A DNA stretch of 64,000 nt from JACOND01 sp965202795 (lineage in GTDB: Bacteria; Bdellovibrionota; Bdellovibrionia; Bdellovibrionales; UBA1609), in assembly GCA_965202795.1 (NCBI GenBank), contig OZ241848.1, positions 1,364,001 through 1,428,000 on the forward strand, given 5' to 3'. A program made the translations under genes and the position numbers. Position 1 is the stretch's first letter. Each line of letters opens with the position of its first letter. The notes beneath the pieces are model-generated. The model worked only from the letters and a program-made list of their open reading frames with translations, was not told the origin of the DNA and searched no databases. Positions 1-6,723 of the stretch are shown one piece after another.

Positions 1-500
1 CTGGCCGACATCCATCCAAGGGCTCCCAGGCCTAAGCCGCCCAGCCATGAGCAGCCTTCATCCCCGCCGCTGGAATTTTTGCCCTTTTTGGAAAAAAGAG
101 CTTGATTTACAGAGGCGCCGGTGTGGGCGAGCCTCCAGTCATAATCTGAGAGCTGATCCAAAAAATTTTCGCCAAAAAGATTCGCTTTAAGAATTTCCCG
201 CATTTCCGGGCGGGCGTCCAGAACAATAACCAGATCCAGCTGGCTGCTTAAAAACCCCCCCTGAAAAGCCTCCAGCCCATCATGGCCAAAGCCGCCCCCG
301 GGCCGGCCGCCTTCAGAATGCAGATGGGCGGTCATGGGCTGGCAGCCGGCCAGCCCTGTCAGGCCGCAGGAAAGGCAGACAGCCAAAGCCAGCGCCTTGA
401 GGGCAGGCAGCGTGGCGGAAGCGCTGCTCCCCGCCGCGGGCCTTATGATTTTTTTGCCGCCTCTAAAGGGGCGGAGCATTATGCGGGCGGGGAGTCTCAT
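1..500 (-). CDS. Lipoprotein with degenerate VWA-like start (3' part outside window)
   Basis: The minus-strand frame is open from an ATG at 500 to the window edge, so about 166 N-terminal residues are seen and the C-terminus is missing. A charged N-region and a hydrophobic stretch end in the lipobox LAGC near residue 47, so the product should be lipidated and exported. After the lipobox comes LDLVIVLDARPEM, which resembles the first strand of a von Willebrand A domain, but the metal-binding DxSxS is replaced by DARPE. An in-frame ATG at 479 has no ribosome site, whereas AAGGA stands about 10 nt before 500, so 500 was chosen. The VWA relation is inference; the lipoprotein call is firmer. Upstream are interspersed repeats, so no partner is evident. 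Confidence 0.6.
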   Translation of the reverse strand, partial: MRLPARIMLRPFRGGKKIIRPAAGSSASATLPALKALALAVCLSCGLTGLAGCQPMTAHLHSEGGRPGGGFGHDGLEAFQGGFLSSQLDLVIVLDARPEMREILKANLFGENFLDQLSDYDWRLAHTGASVNQALFSKKGKNSSGGDEGCSWLGGLGLGALGWMSA

Positions 501-732
501 AAGCCTGCATTCCTTATGATTTTTTTGCCGCTTTCGCTTTTTCTCTCTGTTTAGGGGCGGGCGCTGCGGCAGTCTGGCTTTCAGCGCTCCAGGCTTTTTC
601 GGGTTTTTCCTGGTTTCTTTATATGGTTTCAGGCTTCTCTGGGTTTCTTCAGTCTTGGGAGCTGTTTTGCATACAGACTCACGGCCCTCTCATGAAAGCT
701 GATCGGCGGTTTTTCGCTGTTTCTGAAATCCG

Positions 733-874
733 CCTGTTTGTTGGGACGGGCTGGCGGCCGTTCCCGGCCCCCTGTTTGTTGGGACGGCCTGGCGGCCGTT
801 CCCGGCCCCCTGTTTGTTGGGACGGGCTGGCGGCCGTTCCCGGCCCTCCGCGGAGTCACAGGCTTTTCCAGAGG
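733..874 (+). repeat. Interspersed palindromic repeat, three tandem 38-bp cores plus tail
   Basis: Three copies of a 38-bp unit start at 733, 771 and 809. Each contains GGGACGG(C/G)CTGG followed by CGGCCGTTCCC, which folds as a hairpin around a short loop. They are followed by a tail, CTCCGCGGAGTCACAGGC to CCAGAGG, seen again beside other copies of this family in the window. A decayed partial copy follows at about 885-915. No gene covers this stretch. Confidence 0.8.
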
Positions 875-941
875 ATGGCTGCCAGCGCTGGCTGGCCTAT
901 TGGCCGTTCCCGGCATTGCTTAATGCTTAAGGAATCAGCTT

Positions 942-1625
942 TTGTTTCCGATAAGCCAAAGCAGCATGGCTTTTTCTAAAATAAAGCAAATTCTGCCGGC
1001 AGCGCTCCGGCCCCAGTCCGCGCTGCAAAAACTTAAAAATCTGCGGCAAAAAAAAAGGCTTTTCCCCCGGATTTTCAGGCTTTTCAGACGTCCCTGGACG
1101 GCTTGGACGGCCTGGACAGCTCTGGGGGCCGGGCTGGCGTTTTTTTCGGGCGCGCTTGTCTTGATTTTTTATCAGGCATGGTTTTCCGGGCGGAACTCCC
1201 AGTCCTCAGGAGACAGGCGCCCGGCGGGATTGTCCTCTGTTGATTCAGATGATGATGAAAACCGCCCGAAACAGGATTCCGCTGAGTCTCCGGGAAAAAT
1301 GAATTTGAATGTTGCCCCCCTCTGGCATGATGATCTGGAAAGGCGGCCCCGCCTTCCCGGCGCTGTTCAGCAGAGGATAGACAAACAGATTGAAGGGGAA
1401 TACCGCGCCCGCATGAGGGAGAGCCAGCAACAGGAGGGCAAAGAGCCGGAGCCAAGCAGTTTAGAGGCGTATATTCAGGGCATTGGCGAAGACTTTGCCA
1501 AGGCGCATTTGAAAGCGCGGTCAGAGGAATACATCAAGCGGTTTTTGGAGAATGCGAGAGAAGACGGATACGAGATCACCCTGGACGGGGATTATAATGT
1601 GGTCTCTGTCAAAAAAATCCCATAA
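942..1625 (+). CDS. Membrane-anchored hypothetical protein
   Basis: A 227-residue protein with a very basic N-terminus, a short repeat TAWTAWTAL and one hydrophobic segment at about residues 60-80 (ALGAGLAFFSGALVLIFYQ). An acidic, low-complexity linker follows (SVDSDDDEN), then a charged helical C-terminal part. The layout suggests an inner-membrane-anchored protein with its C-terminal part in the periplasm. TTG at 942 has AAGGA 8 nt upstream; an in-frame ATG at 966 is the alternative start. I recognise no family and there is no operon partner: interspersed repeats lie upstream and a decayed region downstream. Confidence 0.6.
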   Translation: MFPISQSSMAFSKIKQILPAALRPQSALQKLKNLRQKKRLFPRIFRLFRRPWTAWTAWTALGAGLAFFSGALVLIFYQAWFSGRNSQSSGDRRPAGLSSVDSDDDENRPKQDSAESPGKMNLNVAPLWHDDLERRPRLPGAVQQRIDKQIEGEYRARMRESQQQEGKEPEPSSLEAYIQGIGEDFAKAHLKARSEEYIKRFLENAREDGYEITLDGDYNVVSVKKIP

Positions 1626-1961
1626 CAGGCCCATAATATGGTTTTTGCCGGGCCGGCCTCCCGGCCGCTCCCCCTTTTTGGCTGTTTGTTTTCCCCCAGT
1701 CCCAGCGCCATATATGCTTTTGCGCAGGCAGGGGGGAAAGTTTTTCCCTCCAATCCGCTGGGGATGGCCTGTTTATAGCGCGGCCCGGCAAACACGCCGC
1801 CGGCCACGGATTTCCAAGCTGGCTGGATCTGCGCCGCAAAACATCAAACAAGCAAAATTTATTTAAAAACTGGATTTCAGTCCTGGCCTTAAGGGGGGAA
1901 AATCACGGAAAATATTGCTGGTTTTGGCTAAAAGCCAAGGCCCCCGCCGGGACAGGGCTTG
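1626..1961. other. Intergenic region without recognisable gene
   Basis: No convincing reading frame on either strand. A GC-rich inverted segment with a T run at about 1645-1680 could terminate the preceding gene, but the stem is imperfect. The 3' end of the decayed gene described next begins at 1962. Confidence 0.5.
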
Positions 1962-2706
1962 TCAGTCAGCCTTGCCGTTCTTGAGCTTGCCGTTTTGAAC
2001 ACTCGCTTTCGCCTGGCTTTGACTGCTCGCTTTTGCTCGGCTTTTGATCTCGCCGTTTTTGAATTTAATGATTTCGGCTTCTGGCAGGCCGATCGCCTCT
2101 GAGATAACTGAAATGTCAAATTTTTTCTGGAGAAGCTATGGATGACCGCCCTTAACTTCGGGGGTTGGTTACCCTAATATGTGAAGCGCCCCCCTTCTGA
2201 CTGGCAGGAGGGGGCAAAACTTTAACATAGAAAAGGAGGTCATCCGATGAAAAATATACTTTATGTTGGCTTAGATATCGACGACAAAGCATTCCATGGA
2301 GCAGGCTTTTGTGGAAAAAGCGGGGAAATGCTTGAGTTTTCCTGCCGGCCTTCCTGCCGGCCTTCCTCGCGGCCTTCCCGATGGCCTTTCTGGATGCCTT
2401 TCCTCTCGGCATAGCTGATGTCAGACACATAATCACTGAGCCACCTCCCCCGGAAGCCTCTCCAGACGCCGAACATCCCCCTTAGCAGATATTTCCCGCA
2501 AAACCGCTTTAGCCACTTCAAATATCTCCTTATTTATGCAAAACAGCGCCGCCCATCTTTCCCGTCTTTGTCTTTGATTTTCAGCGAGGCGAGAGTTTTG
2601 CCTTCGGGAAAGCGAACAAAGGTATCAGCAAGGGACCGCAGCAGCCGCTTGTCTTTTGAGAAGAAGGCCTTGAACATAGCATCCTGGCAGAGGTTGATGT
2701 AAGAGG
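1962..2706 (-). pseudogene. Rpn-family (PD-(D/E)XK nuclease/transposase-like) gene, decayed and interrupted
   Basis: Reading the minus strand in pieces gives the order of an Rpn-type protein. The N-terminal piece (about 2706-2540) reads YINLCQDAMFKAFFS and then RLLRSLADTF, as at the start of this family. A frame change follows. Next is SDISYAERKGIQKGH and the Glu/Gly/Arg repeat REGREEGRQEGRQE, the usual tail linker of the family. The final piece at about 2130-1962 reads KFDISVISEAIGLPEAEI, the usual C-terminal motif. There is no start codon in the first frame, at least one frameshift, and an IS110 5' end sits between the tail linker and the last piece. Family members are recombination-promoting nucleases or transposase relatives; this copy cannot be functional. 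Confidence 0.6.
2135..2345 (+). mobile_element. Remnant of the 5' end of an IS110-family insertion sequence
   Basis: An ATG at 2247, preceded by the strong ribosome site AAAGGAGGT, opens a frame beginning MKNILYVGLDIDDKAFHGAG, the typical N-terminus of an IS110 transposase (DEDD-type catalytic fold with Asp after YVGLDI). Similarity stops at about GEMLEFSCRP; after that the frame runs antisense through the Rpn tail repeats and ends at 2414. Only the left end and about 32 codons remain. The remnant lies inside the decayed Rpn-type gene. Exact ends are estimates. Confidence 0.6.
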
Positions 2707-2783
2707 CTTGGGGGCCTCCTCCGTCCCGGCCTTTTGCCTGATTTTTGGCTTTTATGGCTGGCTCCCCTGTTTTCTGGCCGGCC

Positions 2784-2855
2784 CTGCTTGTTCGTCTGGC
2801 CGGCCTGGCGGCTGTTCCCGAGTCTCTGCGGTGTCACAGGCTTTTCCAGAGAGGG
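2784..2855 (+). repeat. Interspersed palindromic repeat, single copy with tail
   Basis: Contains GGCCGGCCTGGCGGCTGTTC, then TCTGCGG and GTGTCACAGGCTTTTCCAGAG. It is the same core-plus-tail arrangement as at 733-874. A degenerate fragment in the opposite orientation lies at about 2958-2995. Confidence 0.7.
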
Positions 2856-3447
2856 GAGGGGTCTCGTTTGTTTCATTAGGAGAAAAAAGACATGCTGCAT
2901 TCAGGCCTTTGGGCCATGCTCACCCCCCCTGCCGGCCCGCCAGTCCCTCCAAATAAACAGCCCGCCGAAACAGCCAATAGGCCATCCAGATAAACAGTCC
3001 GCCGCTGGGATCATCGGCCTGGGCTCAATATCTATAGCAAAGCCGGGAGGATGGCCAGCGGGCGCTTTATGAGGGCCGGCTGGATTTCTCTTTTCTCTGG
3101 AAATTTTCCAGGACTTTCTCACAATCCTTTCCTTGCGTCACAGAAGACGGCCTGCCAGATATTCAAATAAACTTGAGACAGCCCCCGCCGGGCCGGGCGG
3201 GGGCAAAAGCATTACAGGCCCTGTTTAATCTCTTCGGGTTTAATGAATTCCTGAAGTGATTTTGCCGGTTTTCAGATGGGCTTTGGCGACTCGCGCATTT
3301 CCTGAAACCAGCATTTTACCGCCAGCCAGCGCCTTGCTGGAAACCCGCGCCCAGCCGGAAACCCTTCAGCCTTTGCGCGGGGAGGCCAGTCAAAAAAATC
3401 AAAAAAAAGCATAAGGGATCTCCTTATATTATATATTGAGGCTGGCA
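2856..3447. other. Intergenic region with one strong hairpin
   Basis: No gene seen. A perfect 9-bp stem GCCCCCGCC/GGCGGGGGC with a 6-nt loop lies at 3181-3204, without a T run after it on either strand. It may be a structural or terminator-like element left from a lost gene. AT-rich sequence at 3425-3436, just upstream of truA, could hold a promoter but no good -35/-10 pair is visible. Confidence 0.45.
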
Positions 3448-4251
3448 ATGAAGATTCGGCTTCTTTTGTCCTATCAGGGAACAAATTTTTTTGGCTGGCA
3501 GAGGCAGAGGCAAAAGAGGACCGTCCAGGGGGAGCTGGAAAAGGCCATCAAGGCCCTGTTTCAGGCTGAGGCGCCGCTGACAGGATCCGGGCGGACGGAC
3601 GCCGGGGTCCATGCCATAGCCCAAAACGCCCATTTTGAGCTGCCGGCCTCTGTTTCCGAAAAAAAGCTGAGGCGAATGAGCATTGTCAAGGCCCTTAACC
3701 GCTTAAGCCCCCCGGATGTCTCCATCCTGAGGGCATGGGAGGCGCCCCGGGGCTTTCACGCGCGGACTTCGGCCGAAAAAAAAACCTACATTTACCTGAT
3801 TTTTTTCAGCGCGGCCCCGCCCGCCCTGCTTAGGGAATACATCCTCTGGCAGAAGCCGCCGCCGGCGGACCCGGATTTTTGCCCCTTAAAGCCGCTGAAC
3901 AAAATGGCGCAAATTCTTGAAGGCGAGCGGGACTTTAAAAGCTTTCAGTCTTCAGGATCGGATATCCGCGAAACGGTTAGAACAGTCAGCCGCTCGGAGT
4001 GGCGGCGGGAAGCCCCGGGCCTTTTTCGCTATCAAATCACCGGCTCCGGCTTTCTCAAACAAATGGTTAGAAACATCGCCGGCTCGCAAATTGGCCTTTT
4101 AGGCCGTGAAAGCCCTGAACAAGATTTTTTGCAGATCCTGAAAAGCCGCGACCGGAGAAAAGCCCTGCGCCCCGCCCCCCCCTGCGGCCTCTATTTAAAG
4201 GAGGTTTTTTACCCCCCGGAGCTTGAGCGGCAGTGCCGGCAGCTTGTTTAA
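3448..4251 (+). CDS. truA: tRNA pseudouridine synthase A
   Basis: Converts uridines 38-40 in the anticodon stem-loop of many tRNAs to pseudouridine in the cytoplasm. The 267-residue protein has the usual TruA length, with the N-terminal strand MKIRLLLSYQGTNFFGWQRQ, the catalytic motif GRTDAGVHA with nucleophile Asp51, and the later motif FHARTSAEKKTYIY. The C-terminal part has the second fold half (GSGFLKQMVRNIAGSQIGLL). ATG at 3448 has GAGG about 7 nt upstream; a TTG at 3436 in the same frame is less likely. It stands alone, with interspersed repeats directly after the stop. Confidence 0.95.
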   Translation: MKIRLLLSYQGTNFFGWQRQRQKRTVQGELEKAIKALFQAEAPLTGSGRTDAGVHAIAQNAHFELPASVSEKKLRRMSIVKALNRLSPPDVSILRAWEAPRGFHARTSAEKKTYIYLIFFSAAPPALLREYILWQKPPPADPDFCPLKPLNKMAQILEGERDFKSFQSSGSDIRETVRTVSRSEWRREAPGLFRYQITGSGFLKQMVRNIAGSQIGLLGRESPEQDFLQILKSRDRRKALRPAPPCGLYLKEVFYPPELERQCRQLV

Positions 4252-4261
4252 AGGGCCGCCC

Positions 4262-4378
4262 CGGCCTGTTTGCTGGAACAGCCTCGCGGCTGCTCCCGAA
4301 TCTCAGCAGAGGCGCGGGCTTGTTCAGAGGAATGGCTTTGCGGCCGTTCCGCGCGGGGCCGGCAAGCCTGTCCAGAGG
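4262..4378 (+). repeat. Interspersed palindromic repeat, two diverged copies
   Basis: The first copy (4262-4330) has TGTTTGCTGGAACAGCCTCG, CGGCTGCTCCCG and a tail ending GGGCTTGTTCAGAGG. The second (4331-4378) has GCGGCCGTTCCGCG and ends in GCCTGTCCAGAGG. Both are in the noncoding gap between truA and rplM. Confidence 0.7.
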
Positions 4379-4441
4379 GCTGAAATCCGCCCCCTTCTGG
4401 CTGACAGAGGATGAAAAATCCGGGCTGCGGCGGCAAAACGC

Positions 4442-4469
4442 TTGACATCCGAAAAAAGCGCCTTATATT
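4442..4469 (+). promoter_or_regulatory. Sigma70-type promoter for rplM-rpsI
   Basis: TTGACA at 4442-4447, a 16-bp spacer, then TATATT at 4464-4469. It is a near-consensus promoter. It would give a leader of about 230 nt before rplM, long enough for regulation, but no defined leader structure was recognised. Confidence 0.6.
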
Positions 4470-4703
4470 ATGGGCGTATTGCGGGCCTGAAAATCTAAAA
4501 AACCCGGCGAGGCTGCAGGAAAAAGCTTGAAAATCCAGCTCAAGCCGGCGTAAAATTCAGGACAGCCAGCTCCCCTTATAAATAACCTCCCCAGGGGGAT
4601 ATTAACACACCGCATAAAAACCAGCTGACCCAGGCATGAGCCAAAAAAAAGCCAGATATCCAGTTAGAGGAAACCAGGGAAAAACCAGGGGAAACATCAG
4701 ATC

Positions 4704-5189
4704 ATGAGCCAGCCCGCCGCAAAAAAACAGCCGAAAAGCCAGACGCCGCTCCATTCCGGCGCCCATAAAACATGGACGCCCAAGCCCGCCGGGGCGGGGA
4801 GGCAAAGGGTCTGGCGCCTGCTGGACGCCTCCGGGAAGCCTGTCGGGCGGCTCGCGAGCCATGCGGCCCAGCTGCTGATGGGCAAGGGCCGGCCCGATTT
4901 CGCCCCCCATGTTGACGGAGGGGACTGCGCGCTGGTCATCAATGCCGGCAAAGCTGTTCTGACAGGAAAAAAATGGACAGACAAAAAATACTACAGCCGC
5001 TCCCGCTATATAGGCTCCCTGAAGGAGCGGGCGGCCCGGGATCTAAAGCCCGAGGATTTGATTCGAAAAGCCGTCAGGGGCATGCTTCCAAAAAACAAGC
5101 TCAGGGCCCCGCGCCTCAAGCGGCTGAGGGTTTTTGAGGGGGCGGAGCATCCCTTCGCTGACAGAAAGCCGGTGGAGCATTCTTTTTAA
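4704..5189 (+). CDS. rplM: 50S ribosomal protein L13
   Basis: Structural protein of the large ribosomal subunit. Residues from about 35 match L13 (RVWRLLDASGKPVGRLASHA, then FAPHVDGGDCALVINA and the KKYYSRSRYIGSLKE segment). At 161 residues it is longer than the usual 140-150, because of a basic N-terminal extension of about 30 residues before the conserved core. The ribosome site before ATG 4704 is weak. It forms the standard rplM-rpsI pair with the next gene (24-nt gap) and is served by the promoter at 4442. Confidence 0.95.
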   Translation: MSQPAAKKQPKSQTPLHSGAHKTWTPKPAGAGRQRVWRLLDASGKPVGRLASHAAQLLMGKGRPDFAPHVDGGDCALVINAGKAVLTGKKWTDKKYYSRSRYIGSLKERAARDLKPEDLIRKAVRGMLPKNKLRAPRLKRLRVFEGAEHPFADRKPVEHSF

Positions 5190-5213
5190 AAAAGCCTGCG
5201 AGCGGGAGGATCC

Positions 5214-5633
5214 ATGCCAGACAAACAGGACAATTTTTTTTACGGCTCGGGACGGCGGAAAACCAGTACAGCCCGGGTGTTTCTAAGGCCTGGCGGCGGG
5301 GATTTTTCCGTCAAAAGCCGGACTTCAGGCAAAAAGAAAAGCCTCAAGGAGTATTTTAAAAAGCCGGAGCAGCTGAACTCGGCGGCGGCTCCGCTGAAAG
5401 TCCTGAATTTAGAGTCGTCCTTTGACACGCTGGCCACAGTCACAGGGGGCGGCTTTGCCGGCCAGGCGGAGGCCATCCGCCAGGGCCTGGCCCGGGCGCT
5501 GCTCAAAAAAGACGAGTCCCATCGCGCGGTTTTTAAAAAGCATGGCTTCCTGACAAGGGACTCCCGAATGGTGGAGCGAAAAAAATACGGGCGCCACAAG
5601 GCCCGCAAAAGCCATCAGTTCTCCAAGCGCTGA
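5214..5633 (+). CDS. rpsI: 30S ribosomal protein S9
   Basis: Small-subunit ribosomal protein whose basic C-terminal tail reaches the P-site tRNA. The 139-residue sequence has the S9 features FFYGSGRRKTSTARVFLRPG, the GGGFAGQAEAIRQGLARAL helix and the terminal basic tail KYGRHKARKSHQFSKR ending in Lys-Arg. GGGAGG lies 5 nt before the ATG. It follows rplM in one transcription unit. No hairpin terminator is visible after it. Confidence 0.95.
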   Translation: MPDKQDNFFYGSGRRKTSTARVFLRPGGGDFSVKSRTSGKKKSLKEYFKKPEQLNSAAAPLKVLNLESSFDTLATVTGGGFAGQAEAIRQGLARALLKKDESHRAVFKKHGFLTRDSRMVERKKYGRHKARKSHQFSKR

Positions 5634-5642
5634 TTTTTTGGA

Positions 5643-5672
5643 TTGAGCGCGGCTGGAATTTTTTGTTATACT
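5643..5672 (+). promoter_or_regulatory. Promoter upstream of htpX
   Basis: TTGAGC at 5643-5648, an 18-bp spacer and TATACT at 5667-5672, in the gap after rpsI. The predicted leader is about 85 nt. Confidence 0.5.
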
Positions 5673-5765
5673 TGAGACAGCGCCTGTCAAAACACGCAAA
5701 ACAGGCGGGATCGGAGATGGGAAAACAAACAGGCAGACAAAACAAACACTAAGGGGGGCAAAGCC

Positions 5766-6653
5766 ATGGGCATCGCAAAAAGATTTTTTATATTTTTAGC
5801 CGTCAATTTTCTGGTTGTGATCACAGCGTCTTTGGCCGCTGTGATCATCATGCGGTTTTTTGGCATTGAGGGAAATCTTGCCTATTACGCCATTTCTTAC
5901 TCCATCATAGGCTTTGGCGGGGCTTTTATCTCTCTGGCTGTCTCCCGCTGGGCGGCCAAAAAATTTATGGGAGTTCGGGTGATTGACCCCCGCGAAGCCG
6001 GCGGGCGGGAGCGGGAGCTTGTGGAGATGACTCATCAGCTGGCCCTGAAGGCCGGCCTTCCCGAAAAGCCGGAGGTCGGCATTTATGAAAGCCCCGAGCC
6101 TAACGCCTTTGCCACAGGCCCCAGCAAAAGGAAATCCCTTGTGGCGGTTTCAACCGGCCTGCTGGAGAGAATGGGCAAAGAGGAGCTTGAAGGCGTTCTG
6201 GCCCATGAGGTGGCGCACATTGCCAACGGAGACATGGTGACCATGACCCTGCTCACAGGCTTAATCAATACAATGGTTCTTATAGCCGCAAGGCTTGTCA
6301 CAAACGCGATTCTCGCGCAGATGCGGGAGCGGTCCTGGCTTGTGGAGATGGGGGTGTTTATAGGATTTCAAATCGTTTTTGGCTTCTTTGGAACTTTGGT
6401 CCTGAATGCGTTTTCCCGCCGGCGGGAGTATCGGGCCGACAGGGGGGGCGCCCGGCTGGCCGGCAGCGCCAGCATGATAGCCGGCCTCAGCTCTCTCCAA
6501 AATTATATTGAAGGGCCGGCCCCGGCAGCCGCGGCGGGGGGTGATCGGAAGTCCTATAATTATCTCCAGATTTCCGGCTCGCGGAAAAGCAGCCTGTTTT
6601 CGACTCATCCGCCTTTAGGCGAGAGGATTCGAAGGCTGGAGCGCATGGCTTGA
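5766..6653 (+). CDS. htpX: Zinc metalloprotease HtpX
   Basis: Inner-membrane M48-family protease that removes misfolded membrane proteins together with FtsH. The 295-residue length is typical. Two N-terminal membrane segments (about 5-30 and 38-60) precede the cytosolic zinc site HEVAH at 147-151; two further hydrophobic segments lie at about 160-180 and 190-215, and the third zinc ligand is the Glu of the RREYRADRGGARLAG motif. AAGGGGGG stands 7 nt before the ATG. It has its own promoter at 5643. No other stress gene is nearby. Confidence 0.93.
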   Translation: MGIAKRFFIFLAVNFLVVITASLAAVIIMRFFGIEGNLAYYAISYSIIGFGGAFISLAVSRWAAKKFMGVRVIDPREAGGRERELVEMTHQLALKAGLPEKPEVGIYESPEPNAFATGPSKRKSLVAVSTGLLERMGKEELEGVLAHEVAHIANGDMVTMTLLTGLINTMVLIAARLVTNAILAQMRERSWLVEMGVFIGFQIVFGFFGTLVLNAFSRRREYRADRGGARLAGSASMIAGLSSLQNYIEGPAPAAAAGGDRKSYNYLQISGSRKSSLFSTHPPLGERIRRLERMA

Positions 6654-6723
6654 GGAGGCTTTGCGGCGCATGGAGGGCCGCCGGCCGCGCAGCTCTCTAT
6701 AACCGGCATTGTTTGATAAAGCC

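Noticed and set aside
623..979. Plus- and minus-strand ORFs over the repeats at 733-874
   Set aside because: They are made almost only of the tandem repeat and have no independent protein signal.
3181..3204. Intrinsic terminator
   Set aside because: The 9-bp hairpin is perfect, but no T run follows on either strand and no gene ends nearby, so it is recorded only as a hairpin.
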